In this document: piece after piece, positions 24,501 through 38,000 of the stretch
Layout: each line of letters opens with the position of its first letter
Position numbering within the stretch: position 1 is the first letter of the stretch
NCBI GenBank assembly: GCA_013397435.1
Contig: VZRG01001966.1
Span: 59,481-123,480 of the forward strand
DNA: 64,000 nt
Reading direction: 5' to 3'
From: Erythrocercus mccallii
Lineage: Eukaryota; Chordata; Aves; Passeriformes; Dicruridae
The notes under the pieces: model-generated
The model's database searches: none
What the model was told of the DNA's origin: nothing
Seen by the model: the letters and a program-made list of their open reading frames with translations, nothing else
Position numbers and translations under genes: made by a program

Positions 24501-25380
24501 ATGTGCCACTAAATACAGATTTGACTAGCCCTAAGTTCCTTGTTGAATGAGTGTGTGTGGGTAACTAATCCACTGTCTGGGACAGAAGCAAACTGTTCTC
24601 TTCATTAATCGCAGAGGCTCCTTACTGGCCACCAGTTCCAAGTGATCTCATTTTTGTGCATTTCTTTGAAGTTTCTGGAGCGAGCCAGTGCTGATATCTG
24701 TGGTCTGTGCTGGGTTAGGTTAGCTGTTGGACAGATAAGTTTGTAGCACAGCATCTTCTAGGACTGCTCTGGGGCTGCAGTCTCACCTATCTTTCTTTCT
24801 AACCACTACGTATTTTATCAGCTTGCACCAATTTTATAAACTCTCCCAGGACCAATTGCCTTCTTTTTATGTCTGTAGGAGATCGTTGTGGAGATGAAAT
24901 GAGAGAAAAGGAATTAAATAAAATACTTGGGTAGTATCTTGGCACCCAGGCTTGAAGGTTGAGAACTCGTAGGTTTTCATGACTTTTATTTCTAAAATTA
25001 TTCAATGGGGCTTTAGGAAAATGTAAGAGTTTGAGTAGTTTGTGTTCTTCAGAGGACTGACACCTCAGCCTGGGGTATTTTTGGCTTATTGGTTGGGTTT
25101 GGCCCCTGCTTTTGGTCCGTGGTCCTCATGCTATGGAGATGCGCTGGTAGCCAGAGGAGCAGGAGCATCTTCCCTGTCCTTTGGAGATGTGATGGCAGTG
25201 AAGCCACCTCTTCAGTCTGGTACCATAACCATTATCCCACCTTTCTGGGGGGCAGGAGAAGAGGACATAAGTGATTACATACCCAACTCAATCACGTGCT
25301 TCCTTATCAGGCAGTTTCAACCAATAAATCCCTAAGCTCAGCTGTCATTAACTTTGTGCTTCTGGAAGATTAAAAACTGT
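21550..25380. other. Non-coding unique DNA
   Basis: No gene is supported. The stretch is moderately AT-rich with short scattered frames, a run of 13 A at 24047-24059 and no recognisable repeat body. Parts such as 22330-22700 and 24280-24560 are of the same AT-rich unique character as the candidate elements listed elsewhere, but show no standout motif. Confidence 0.55.
24047..24059. repeat. Poly-A run
   Basis: Thirteen consecutive A, without a recognisable retroposon upstream. Confidence 0.8.
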
Positions 25381-27130
25381 GCTAAAAAAAATAAAACCCA
25401 AACGTGAAAGAACAAACATGCAAATACATTATTTTAAAATATACTTTAACCCCCCCCCAAACCTAAGCAGAAAAGGTGAATTACTATTTTAGTGCTGGAA
25501 GACAGTAAAAAGCACGGTCATGCAGTGTTGTCAACACAGAACCCCCCTGAAGTGAGAGAGTTTGGCAAAATGCAAATGACATCACTCAAAAAGCTGCTGG
25601 AGAGATAAAGGGACTGCGTGTGCTGGGATAGATGGTGGCTGGGTAAAGATCTATTGTGCTGCGAGTGGTGTGGCAATAAAAACAGACAGATAAATGCGGG
25701 TCAGCAGAGAAGATAAGACAGGCTATATAATGCCAAGCCACCTTCTGAGGGAATATATAAAACCACAAGAGCCTTTGCAACAGATGACATGAAAACTTAC
25801 AGCACTGGTGTTTTCCACACAACAGCAGCGCAAATCTTTTTTTTATTAACTAAGTTGAACTTTAAAATTATGTTATGACCAAAAATCAATAAAGAGAAAC
25901 TGATTTAAGTTCATCCGAGTGTGAAGGGGTTTATTACCAGCGCTACATCACTCTAATGATGTACTCTTAAAAATTTGGTTTTGTGATATATTACATCTAT
26001 TATTGCTAAAAGGATAAAACTGCAAAGCAACAGTGGACATTAATAAATCAATTTAAAGAAAAATGGGCAGGTAGCCAGGGGAAAACGAAATCCAATTTGC
26101 AGTTTTTAAACACTGTGCAATTGTAATGTATGCAAATGACACCCACGCCAAGGCTCTGGGTTTTCAGTTGCTAATGGGATTCTCTCCTTTTGTTTGTTTG
26201 GCCTAGGATAATCCTCCTTGGAAGCTGCGCTGCGAGAGTGCGCTGATATGTAATATTTCTGCAGTTAATTTTCTCACTTAACCTTCTAGATAGATCCACG
26301 CTATAAAAACAGCCCACAGGGCTCGGTTGATCAGGTTGCGTGAAGCATTTCTCGGAGCTGTTAAAACACAACACATCTGTCTTCCCGTCTCTGTTTCCAC
26401 CCTTGTCCTGCTTTCCAGGCGTGTGCCGTGCCGAGAGGCGCTGAAGTGGTGCTCTCTTTCTGCTCCTTAACGCCAGGGTTAAAGTACAGCCTGTGCTGGC
26501 CTGGTTTGGAACAGTAGCTAGGAAAAAGTTGTCGAAAGCGTACCAAAAATTTTCCTTGTTCTCTCCACCAAATCTATAACCAAAATGGGCGTAGCAATGG
26601 AGCGTATTTTTGGCAAAGCAAACTTTGAACTCCTGTTGGGAAGCATTCATTGCTGTGTCCCCTGATGCTGTCTGCTTGCAGTCTGTGCTCTTCACAGAGA
26701 ATTACAAAAGATCCTCTTTGCCCGTGACCTTTCTTCGTCTAATGGCATCTGACAGTGAAAAATGCTAGGATTTTCAAAGGAGCCTGGGAATTTAATTGGA
26801 CATCCACCTCTTTAAAACTCTTTCAGCGAGCCAGGCTTATTTATTTTTATTAATATGCTCACAACTCTACGAGAGAGCAACAGCCGAAACAACCCGCGTC
26901 CATGATTACAGAGAATTTTTGAAAGGCAGGGATTGAAATAAGGTGTCGGTGAATAAATGTGCTTTTGTCAGCCCCGCTCTAGAAACTCTTCCATCTGTGT
27001 TAAGTCCAGAGATTCTTCATTAGGGCACCGGTGTAGGGGACAAGTGACACCCTGGCAGTGGCAGCGTCAAGCTCCACGTTGATTATTTCCTAACAATCGC
27101 CCTATCAAACGTGCTGGGATCCAGGAAGGG
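25381..27130. promoter_or_regulatory. Candidate cluster of conserved non-coding elements
   Basis: This is the longest block in the window that combines AT-richness, high complexity, few short repeats and many developmental-factor-like words (TAAT cores, TTATT, ATGCAAAT-like and CCAAT-like words). Examples are 25720-25960, 26000-26160, 26700-26960 and 26990-27115; isolated CpGs persist in several of them. A run of nine C lies at 25450-25458. The 174-residue minus-strand frame at 26171-26695 has no domain that I recognise, and I treat it as chance. Blocks like this are typical of enhancer clusters in gene deserts next to developmental regulators, but nothing here names the target gene. Confidence 0.35.
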
Positions 27131-30100
27131 GAGGAGTGAGGTTTCTACTCTTGTTTTCTCCTCCTCCTTAGGGGAGACGCTTCATCCCAGGTGGGTCCTG
27201 CTCCCCCATGTGCGTGCTCACCCTGCAGAGCTGGCAAAGATGAGGAGCTGTGAAAATATGTTTGCCCTTTTCTAATGCCCGGGTTGCGAGACAGGTCTGT
27301 GGAGTGTTTGTGTCTGTGTTTGTTATTTGCTGAGTGCTGGCCAGTATTGTAAGAGGACTCAGTGAAATTAATTTTTTAAGAGGTTGTTTGTGGGTTTTTT
27401 TAATAGCATGTTGTGCTCAAGGAATGTGTCTTCAAATTAGTGTCTGTAGTGTCCTCCAACTGCTCCCTCTAAGCTTGGGAAAAGCTGAATAAAACATAGA
27501 TGAAAACAATTTGGAAATTGTTTTCAGCGCCAAATAAGACTGGGATCTTTGCTTTCTCTCACATAATCTCGAGCTTGTTAGCAGCCACTTCTTGTTAAAT
27601 CAGTTTTTAATTTCTTATAGACTTGCACGTTACTAATGTAAAGTACAGACTCTGGGAACAGGGAAGTTAAGATGCTTCTGTATTCGAGAGTTGGCTCGAG
27701 TGGTGATTTTTGATAGCCAGGGGCTCAGGCCACAGCAGCATGCAGATCACCTTCAGGAAGCTGGAAGGTAAGGGCAAGCCAGCAGTCAGCAGAGACAGGG
27801 CAAAGTTATTGCAGGAGGATCACTACAGTGATACTTGAGCGCACATCTTTATTAATATTGAAATGTCAATGGTATTTTTAGCCCAGCGTTTATTACCCCT
27901 TTGAGCAGGGTGCCTAAATGAATCCAAATGTCTTGATAGATGTCTTTCCTTGATGCCTGCCCCAGAATAGTTGAGAACCAAACAATAATTACAATCACTT
28001 CTATACAGGCAAGAGAATCATAATCTTGGATCTTGCAATTTTCTTCTGTCTTTAGCTATCATACGAGTCTGTCATTCTTGCAAGTTTTAATTTCTGGCAT
28101 CTGCTTGGCAGGGGTAAAATTAGCTTAATTGCTGTTAGATTTTTCAGGAAGTCTTCCAAGCGTTACTCCAGCAGACAAATTGTGTTTGCCTCTCCACAAA
28201 CAGAAGCAGCGATAGTACGTGTCCCAGAATGTATTACATCCACTTACCAACAATTTCACAGCCGGAGCACAGACAGAGCTGGCACTGCAGAGTGGCAGCA
28301 GAGTTATCAAGCAGAAAACTTCCCTGCGAGCAGTGATCTCCCATGATTATGGAGTCATGGGAGGTGTTTGAATGGATTAAAGTGGGATGACACCACAGGT
28401 GATGCAAGTGCTCGCTCCCTACTGTGTTTTCTATCAAAACTTGTCTGGCGGAACATTGGGCTGCAGCTCGCAGGCAAGGATGAAGGATGGATGTGGAGCC
28501 AGGCTTCCCCAAACCTTTGGGATTCTGAAGCCTCTCAGGGCCCACTAGTGAGAACCTGCAAAGAGCACGCTGAATGTGTCCATGTAGGAAGAGGCAAACC
28601 ACCCATCTACAAGAAATTTGAAGCAAATGTTTATGAACTTCACACAAGTTAGGCTTTTGTGAGGAGGAATGCTTGTTGCCATTTCAGTTCGAATTACTAA
28701 CATGGGTGGTGGTTTCAAAACAGGGGTCTGAGTCCCCAAAATCCTTGCTGTGGTCTCGGGCATGGGATGATTGAAGGAGTAACACAAAGGGATGTTGTCA
28801 CTCATAGGGTTATTTGTGTGCTGCTAATTCTACCTGCTCTGGGAGGATTTAATGAGACAAAGAATGTGAAACTCAAGCCTAATCTATTTTTCTTTTAAAC
28901 ACTGAGGGAAAGATAGATTTAAAAGAGCACGAGGAAGTAATTTTATTGAACTTGTAGTTTCTGTTTGTCTTTTGTTGTGCCTGGATTGTTTTATCCACAA
29001 AGGATTCACTTATTACTCTTTTTAATGATGGAAACCTTTTGGTCATGAGTCTATTTAACAAAATATAATAAAAATAAAACCTGTGTTATTCAGTGGCATG
29101 GACACAGGGCTTCAATATTTTCTTATTTCTCATTATACAGGGATTCAGGAAAACACAGTTGAGCCGGGGAGATTAAGACTTCTGCAATCTCACCTAAAGC
29201 TCAGCCTTTGCACTTCATTCAGTGCATCCACAGTCATGTGCTGCGTGGGTTTGCAACTGAGGGATACATTTACTTTCATTTAGTGTTTTGTAAATCCTGC
29301 AACACAATTGCTACCAATGTCCTGAGCTATTCTAGGCATTGATTGAGCTTTTTCAGTTTTATGCACAGTGTTTCTTGTGCTGTGTTTCTTTTGAGCATTA
29401 TTTTGAGTAAGTCACGTGATGCTGTCTGTCCAACTGCACTCACCAGAGAGCAAAATATGCTGTGTTCCTCTCCTGAGGCACAAGGTTTTCTGCTTCTTCT
29501 AAGACCTGTGCATGAAACCTTCATTTCAGTGGAAAAAAGGGCAGCATTTCTGGTGTCTTGAATGAGGCTACTCTTCATGCCATCTTACAAAAATCCAGAT
29601 TCCAGGGAATTCAAGTGACTATGGCTGTGTTAGAGAATCTGTTAGGTTAGTCCTTACTTTATCAGTCCTTCCTCTGTGAGCAGATCGTCTAAAATTGATG
29701 ATAAAAGGCAAGTATCAAAAATGGTGAGATAACTACCTAGAGCAAGCAAGGAGGAGAGTTGCTCTGCATTATGCAGAACTTCTACTTGATAAAGACTTCA
29801 CTTTTATGTGTTTGTTTCTGCAAGGGCATATTGAGTGAGAATTAGATGGAGCCAGTTTGGCTGCGTTTATATTGGCAGGAGATAAGAACAGTAGATGAGA
29901 AACATGTTTGTCTGGGCCAGAAACCTGGTGTTGCAGAGAACAGTCCAACAATATTCACCGATGTCCAGTTTTCTTGGCATAAACTGGTGCAATTCTTTCT
30001 TTTGAGGTACCTTCTGCTTCCCCTGGTAATTTAGCATGATTGCATAATGATAGCGATTTAGTGTTAACAGACCCTTAAGTTCAAAGCCATTAGCTGCAAT

Positions 30101-33100
30101 GAACTTGAGATAGAGTCAAGATTTATTTAATCTGCATTCTGCCAAAACCAGGAGGTAAAACCTAACATCAGTCAAATAAAGCATTGCCACTTGTCAGATT
30201 AAAAACCCGGCGGTTCTGGTTGATGGGTTAAGCTAGGCTGCTGGTTTGGTCACTTCTGAAAGGACATGTCTTGTACTTGAGGCATCAGAAAAGCTGTAGA
30301 TGTCATCCCTTCGAGCCATAAAGCTTTCTTCTGTCTCTCCCACAGCCTCTCATAAGCCCTTCAAAAGTTCCTCAAGCTTGTGTAGTTAGAAGTCTCTTTA
30401 TCTGTCATTTTGTTTGAGTTTAAATACTTTGTGGAGCCGTCAGATTTTCCACAAAACGTTTGGGATGTAAATGTGCTTTTGTAACTTGGGATAGGAGGGA
30501 CTGGAGTTCCAGTTTCTGGCTTGCCTGATAGGGCAGCTTTTAATGGAGTTTTTCTTCCCTGGGACTACACAGCTTGTCATTTCCCTGAGAAATTCCCAGG
30601 CTTTAGCCCGTGACGTTTCAAGTGAAGGTTTGGTCTTAGTTGAAGTAAGTCTGGCCAGCCTTAAGCAAAAATGGGGGCCTGCAAGTGGGTAGTTCTTCTC
30701 CCAGCATTTTGGTGCAGTGGTTTATTGCGAATGTGGAGGAAATGAGGAGTGGTGAGTGTATGGCTTCCTTTGGGAAACCCAGGTAGGAAGCACCGGGCTC
30801 CGGACCTTTGACTGGAAAATCCCAGCCCCTAAGCACTGACCTCCAGGCTGACCACTGCTTTCCAGAGTCCCACAGATCAAATCCATTTGCTGGTTTTGGT
30901 GCGAGTGCACAAAAGCTTCATCACTGGAATGATTAGAAATGGACTTCTAAAACACCAAGCAGCAGCACCTGCCATTGCCCTGACCCCACATCTCACCTTC
31001 TGCCCTCATCCCCCCTCCAGTTTTATTGCACAATAAAGCAGATGTGCAGCATACAGTGCCTGGCTGCTGCTTTAAACATAGTAAGATATTTTAAAGAATG
31101 TCTAGTTATGTCTTTAATTACCTATTACCTTTCCCAGTCCATGATTAATTATTTTCCAAGCTTGCAAACTGGGAGGATAAGAGCCAACTGTGCATTTTCT
31201 GCCTGCCCTGGCGTTGCAGGAATTGTCTTGGTGTCTAACACACCATGTCTGTTTGCATTTCCCATCTAATTTTTCTTCCCTCCATGTTGAGCAGATGACG
31301 GTGGTGTTGGAACTGATGTTACTTTTTATTTTTCTTTGGTTTGGTGTGTTAGGACATCTCTCACAGGAGAGGTGTGTGGGAAGGGTTATTTGTACTTGGG
31401 AAGAAGTGTACCTTCCCATTTAACGCCTGGTCCTTGAGTTCAGCAGCTCTTTAGCTGTAGTATTCAGTAAGGGGGGCTGAATGTCACATTTAGCAAGGTA
31501 ATGTCTGAAGAATGTTGGTGAAAACAAAAAAGAAATTGGCAAGAATCGTGTGGTTGGTTGCTTTTGGCCAATGTCTGTTGACATAGGTGGCGTTGTTTTC
31601 GCTAAAAAGAATAAGTTGAAAAAAGGAAAACAGAAGGCAAAGTCTTTAATAATCTACACAAAGTCTCACACGGGATCCTTTATGTGTGCAAGAAAAGGGC
31701 AGGAATTACGTCTGTGTGGGTATTTTTTAAGCTGGTACTGCATGGCAGGAAAGCAGTTATCATTCTGCCTTGATCCTGGGGCTCTGTGATGCCTTGGCAT
31801 TGAGCCAGAGCCAGTCCTGCCAAAATAACCTGGCTGGGACACCAAAGGCAGGGCTGGCAGCATATCATGGAGCAAGGACCAGCTCGGAGCGGGGATGATT
31901 GAGTGATAAGGACTCTGTGCTTGCAAACATCTTGGCACAGTTCATAGCCCCTATGTCATCGGTGCTCTCGCTGGTTTCTATTACTCTGCTTTCCTTTTGG
32001 CTGCCTGCTTGTGGAGACTGAGGTGGACTTGGCGGGGTGGTCCAGGACACGATCTGTGAGAGACGCTGGCCAGGCAGACTGAGCAAGCTGCAAGCCTGGG
32101 TCAGGAGAGCTCCTAGGAGAAGTTTTGTCTGGCAGTTCAGGCTGCTTCCCGTGGTGTATCTGCTGCAATTGTGCTCGGGTGTAAAGCTGCCCTGGGTTTA
32201 GTGACCCTGGACAAGGCTTTGGTGCCACCTGAGCTCAGAGTTGCAGAAGTGGCGGTGCAGCACAGGAACTGTGTGATGGAGGTGTTCATGCCCTTATCTA
32301 ATAAGGTCCACGGGTGACAGTTGATTAAATCACAAGCCTGGGGAAATAAAAATGTAATGGCTGCCTGTAAACAGCACCTTAAGTTAATTTAAAATTTTCT
32401 CCTAAGATAATCAGCGTTCATTAAAAAAAGACCTAGGTAGCTGTCCCTAAGACCTTAGGATTGTGCCCGTGCGATGTCCACAACACTTCTCTGTGCCTTT
32501 GTTGGAACAACAGAATACAATAGATGCTGCTGAGGTGTATTAAAAAATCTCCATGGTTATATTCTTTTCATCAGATGGGCTTAGAAACATGGAACGTATG
32601 GCAATAACTGTGCTCTGGTTCTGATTAACCACCAGCAGCCTTGGAAAAGTGCTTGGCTGGCATCTGCACGGGTTTCTGCAGGTCAGCCAGATCATCTGAT
32701 ACTGAACTGCAAACTCTAAAGGAAACCAGTCCTCAAGTATGTGCTGTTTATTGATCTAGTACATTATCTAGTTCTGGAATACAAAAGCAATGGAGAAATG
32801 AGGGAAGTCAGGGCTTTATCTCCAAGGATGTGTTTGACACCAGCCGTGTGTCTCATTCGTGCTGTGGTGAACACAAGGCAGAGCCAGCCAGCCACATGCT
32901 GCTGCCACTCTTTCCCTGAGAGAGAGAGTAAGAGAAAGCTTTGGTTTGTTAGGAAAAGTGGATGTTTACAGTTTAGTGCCTTCCATTTTTTGCCTTGAAG
33001 ATCCCTGGGAGAAGGATTTTTTTAGAGCTGTCCCTTTGTCACATCAGAACCGTGTTCACAGAGCGTGCTGCATTGCTGAACCCCACAAGGGAGCTGAAGG

Positions 33101-34972
33101 AGTCTTGAGTATTACTTTTTCTTTTTTTAGTTTGTCAAAACCTTAATGTAATTTGAAACATGTCTCTGCATTTTGTCAGCTATGTAAGAACATTTATTTG
33201 TCACAAAGTCCCATTAATTTGAACACCCTCCCTTTCCAGTTTGATAGAAGGCGCTGCCAGCAAACTTCCAGTTTGAGTTGTGTTCCTTTTCTATTTCTTT
33301 GAGTTAGTTAAAATAGAGGAGTTAGCATAATAACCAAATTAGTTACGGTCAGTTTATCTGATACCAAGATGAGGTCTGCAGTGCTGCAGCTGCTTTGAGG
33401 CTAAAACGCCAGGAAATGTGGTTGTTTTGTGTTTTGCAGTGAGTTTCCTAACATCATTGTACTTATCTCTCATTTACTTAATGGAAAAACTTAAATCTGA
33501 ATGATATGTGTAATAACAGATCCCGTCTTGCATCAGAGCTTAGCAAAAGAGAGGAGGAAGCCAGGCTGAAAAACTTGGTCCAACTACTTTTTTGCTCTTG
33601 AGAAGTTTGGTCCAAGGACTTTTCAAAACATGACTGGAATCCAAGTGAGTGCTGTCAGCCTCTGAGCTGAGCAGCCATCTCCTGTGTCTTCCACAGTTAT
33701 TCTGGTATTGTTCTCAAGTATGATTTCATACATTCTAATGGGGGAAAACAACACACTCTGTTGATTTTTATCATTTTAAGGTAATTTGATGTAGTAGGAG
33801 CTGCATGTTGATCAACTGATGATAAAGAGGGGAGTTAATCAACAGCCATTAGGTACTTAAACATTATAACAAGTGAAGAACAACTTGTGGGAGGAATCAA
33901 GAGTTCTCTTTGTTGTCCTTTTTCATTTGTTTTAATTCTGGCTTCCTGTAGTTGCTTATTTGAGAGTAAAGCAAACATTGTAGGTGAGACTAGTCTGCAT
34001 TAAAAATCACACAACCCTGAAAATCTGTTTTGTGGATATCGCAGAAAAATATTCCCCTTAACTAAATGAGCAATTAGTATTTACCAATGTGGAGCTCTGA
34101 TTTTTCAGTTGATTTAATGCCACAGAGAGGTTAGGTGTTTTTCATTTCTGTTTGTCTTGGGGAGAGGGGGAATGGGGGTGACAGCAGTGAGTGGCACAGG
34201 AGATGCCACAGTGGGCAAGCCACTGTTTAAAGGAGAGCTGGTGCTCTCTGCTACAACCACAGCCAGCCCTGACACCGGTGGGTCCAGCTGCAGAGCCACA
34301 AGGTGCTTCATGCTGAGCTGCTTGGCGCTGAGAAGTGTGAACCCACCCAACCCCCCTATCTACTGCAGATCCAGCAGGGCTGCGTAGCTCCCTGGTCTTG
34401 ATGCGCTTTGGAACTGCAATCTACCATTTCTGTGGAGGCAATGCATGGTTTTGAAGAACGCTATTTGGTTTGCCGTTTTCTCAGTCTTGAGGGAAAATAA
34501 TGGTATTTTTAGACATTTAAACACTTTTGGGCTAGACCCTGCTTTATTCAAAGCTTGTTGAAAAAAACCGAGACGGGGCTATCAGCTAGCAGGGAGTAGG
34601 CAGGAGAAGTAATTTTGGGGCTTTTGTATGTTTTTGATAATAAGAAACCAGTGATTTTAACATGACCTAGAATCACATAGCATAAAAACAGATCAAGCAA
34701 TCTTTTATTGGCTTAGTTATGTCACTTTTGTTGCTTTCTTTAGCTGTGCATTTGTACAAAGATTTTGAATTGAGAAATTGAGTTTGAGTGACGCTTTCCA
34801 GTGGTGTCATTCAAAAGGGAGAAAATGAGAAATTTTGAAATGTCTTAAAGCACAACAGGCTTCACTACTGTGAGGGTGGTGACATTGCAACTGCTGGGGA
34901 GAGCCCCATTGGTCTCAGTGGCCTGTGGATTTCTCATGTGATTTACACAGGGAAATTTATCTTTTACCTATG
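27131..34972. other. Non-coding unique DNA
   Basis: No gene is supported. The stretch is ordinary unique sequence with short scattered frames. Two AT-rich, repeat-poor parts stand out mildly as possible regulatory DNA: 33160-33260 and 33715-33890, the second with paired TTGATNNA-type words. Frames at 28234-28647 (minus) and 28368-28652 (plus) overlap, as do 31666-31938 (minus) and 31550-31789 (plus), and none has a recognisable domain. Confidence 0.55.
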
Positions 34973-35030
34973 TATTTTCTGTCTCTTGCTCTTCTTTTGT
35001 TTCTCTTTTTTCTCTCTCTCATTCTCATAT
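34973..35030. repeat. Polypyrimidine tract
   Basis: About 58 bases, nearly all C or T, including a short CT dinucleotide run. It could act as a splice-acceptor tract only if followed closely by AG and an exon, and no such exon is evident. Confidence 0.6.
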
Positions 35031-38000
35031 TTACTATCAAATAAAACCCATGCTGTTGTCGCTGGCATATGGTCTTGTTTGCACCTTCATTTGGGCAGAG
35101 GCATTTCTAAGAACTTGAGTAACCAGATCATGACACAGGCAGGAGTATGTTCCTATAAGATTGATACTCTATCAATTGGAAGGAAGATGGAAGGATGAAA
35201 ATGTCCTTTCATATACCTAAAACCTCCTGGGACCGGGTGTGCAGGCACTCAGGTGCACGGTGGCTGCACAGGAGGGTGCGGCGAGGTGCTGGAGCCTCGT
35301 GCTTTGCACACTTGGGTGCATGTCCTGCCTCCAGGGAATGCTGGGGCTGCGTTGGGCTGGACTGAGCGCGTTCCACCGAGCCCTCCAAGGGTGCTGCTTT
35401 GTGCTTTCTCCCCGTAGACTTGTCTAAAAGCAAGTTTGGAGAGCTTCTTGAAGAGCTGGTGGGGAGAGAGGAGCACCTCTAGGTACCCATGCTTGGCTGA
35501 ATCATACTGGCAGCATGCCTTGGAAGAGCAGGGAAAGGTGGAGGAAGGACCAGTGGACCAGGGGACTTGTGAGTGTTCATCGCCTGCTTGGGTTGGTTTT
35601 GTGTTTCCACGGCAACACACCCTGCGTGGCTGGAGATGCAGGGTGAAATGACACCTGCTGTGCCTGCCAGGGACTGGGAGGAAAATCAGGTTTGGGAGGC
35701 AGGTGGAGAATCAGTCAGCTCGGGCCACCCTTGGCTCTGAAGTTAGACTCTGAAGTTAGACAGAGGCAGAAACCCTGGGAGGAGCAAGAGTCTGCTGTGG
35801 TTGGGTTTTAGTTCAAGGGAGACAAGAGGGGAAATGCTGAGTAAAACCATCTCATTGGAATGATTTTTTTTTGGTATTGAATAAATGAAAGTGCTATTTT
35901 TAATGAGACTGTGAAGGGAACAGTGATGATTGAACTCTGATGAGTGCTACAAATGAAGCATGTTCTTGTGGAAGGGGGTGATATTTGAAGGTAGATAGTA
36001 CAGAGAAAATGACCATAGCTCTTTGGGGTTGTGCTTTCCTTTGCCAGCTGCTTGTTTACTTTTTCCTGCTACTATGAGTCAGTCTGTTAAAGGTATTGCT
36101 GTGTTTAGTATGGGGCAGAAGCTGGAAACCTCAGCACACAGTCCTGAGTTCAGACTGAGCAATTACTCAGCATCCATTAATTCACTTAAACAAGAGCTGG
36201 AGTTTGAAAATTGCACGGCTCTCAGCACTCTGTTAATAAGGATTTTTGAAAACAGAACTCTCTATTCTGGTGCCTGAACAACAGGCATTTATCTCATCTG
36301 AGAATGTTCCAAATGTTTTTTCCCAGCAGCATGATACAGGAGGAAGGAAAAGCCTGTGCTTGCAATGGGTTGGAGCGGGATGAGCGGCTCAGGGGGACAG
36401 TGAGGGAGGTCCTGTTGGAGGCTGAGCTTTCCAGCCCCTGAAATGTGGCACTGCACAAGGGGACGAGCCATGAGCCTAGTGCTGCACACCCAGGCAGCTC
36501 CAACATTCCCTGTCTGTAATAGAGCCTGTGGGGACAGCTGAGAACACTGCTGTGCTGCAGGAGAACTTTTGGATCTGCCCGTGCGCTGAGCTGGGATCTG
36601 CCCGTCTCTGTGCCACCTCTGTGCCACCTCAAGGACCAGCCCTGAGCACCCTTCAGCTCTGCAAGGAGCGCTCTTGGCTCTCCTCGTGACAAAATGCTTT
36701 TGTAGCACTGGATAAGGCAGGCCTGCTTCTGCCAGTGGCTGCACCTGCCTGTGATGTGTTTGGTTGGTGTCAGCTCCCTGGAAGTGCCTGGAATCCATCT
36801 CTCCAGTGAGCCCCTCTGCCCCTGTCCCTGACCCATGTGCCTCGCTTCCCACCCTGCAAGAGCGTGGATCCTGTGTAAGGTCCTTTTGCCTGTCACTGCT
36901 CTGCATTCCCAAATACCCAGCTGGCAGACTGGTTGTTCCCCGAAATATTAATCCCTAAATCCCTCCTTACACCACTAAATCTGAAGCAATTAGAGTCTTT
37001 CCCCCTTCTCTGCTAATTATATTCCTTTGGAAGCAGACGTGGCAGTCTCCAAGGAGCATCCTTTTAATTTCCCTTCCACGTGTAGCAGTTAGCTGGGGGC
37101 TGTTACTGGCTGAAGCAACGAGTGCGCCGAACAGCTTGGAGTACAAAGTACAGCAAGAAAGTTGTAGGGCTCTGATGGTTCAATGCCAGGAGTTGTCAGC
37201 CGGGGCTTGACATAAACATCTTATTGGCAGGTAATCAAAGCCTGGGGAAGTCCAGCCCCTGGGGCAAACAATGGTGCAATCCTGAGTTATTCAGAGTTTA
37301 AAGGAAAAAACAATTTTTTTTTCCTCCTTCTCCCCCCCCCTCACAGTATATCAGATATGAGTCCTGGATTGCCCTGAGGAGACAGATATGTGCTTTGTCA
37401 GGGCTGTACAGAGAATTCATAGGGTGTAAATAATTTTTGTATTGTCTGGACTACTTGGTTTTTCATTGTAAAATGTACATCTTTTGCCTTTTTTTAAAAA
37501 AAAGTCTTTATCACTTGGCAGGGATGTAAAAAGTTAATAACAGATTTATAATTTTATTAGCATTTATGCTGCAAGCACTAGAGAGTTCCCCAACCCAAAT
37601 TTAATGCATCCTTAAAGTCCTTTTTATTAGCTTGTTAATTCCCAGCAGTACCATTTTATGGAAATGTGAATTAAATTTTTTTTTCTAGAAGAGAAACAGT
37701 GGTTTAGATCCAGATGATGAAAACAGAGGTGTGATTTTTTTTTTGTTGGATTGGGTTTTGTTTTATTCTTTTTTACAGGGGGAGGGGAGGATTCTTCCTT
37801 TTTATTTCTCCAAAACGGGCTGTTTTGTTGTAGCATTACAATTGCTTGTGACAGATAGGGGTGACAACAGCAGGTGACAAGGAGTGGGCACCTGGTGTCA
37901 TCATCCTCTGCAGCAGGGAACCGTGACCGAGCCCTGGGCAGGCACCAGCACCCTATGTGCACTGGGAGGGAATGACAAAAAGCCTCTTGGTGACCCAAAC

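Noticed and set aside
34660..34720. Possible CR1 3' end because of the word AGAATCACATAG
   Set aside because: The typical short tandem octamer end of CR1 elements is not present, and no CR1 body is recognisable beside it.
34973..35060. Polypyrimidine tract as a splice acceptor
   Set aside because: No AG followed by a supported exon comes within a plausible distance.
36289..36912. Two minus-strand frames of 207 and 200 residues
   Set aside because: They overlap almost completely in different phases, so at most one could be real, and neither resembles a known protein.
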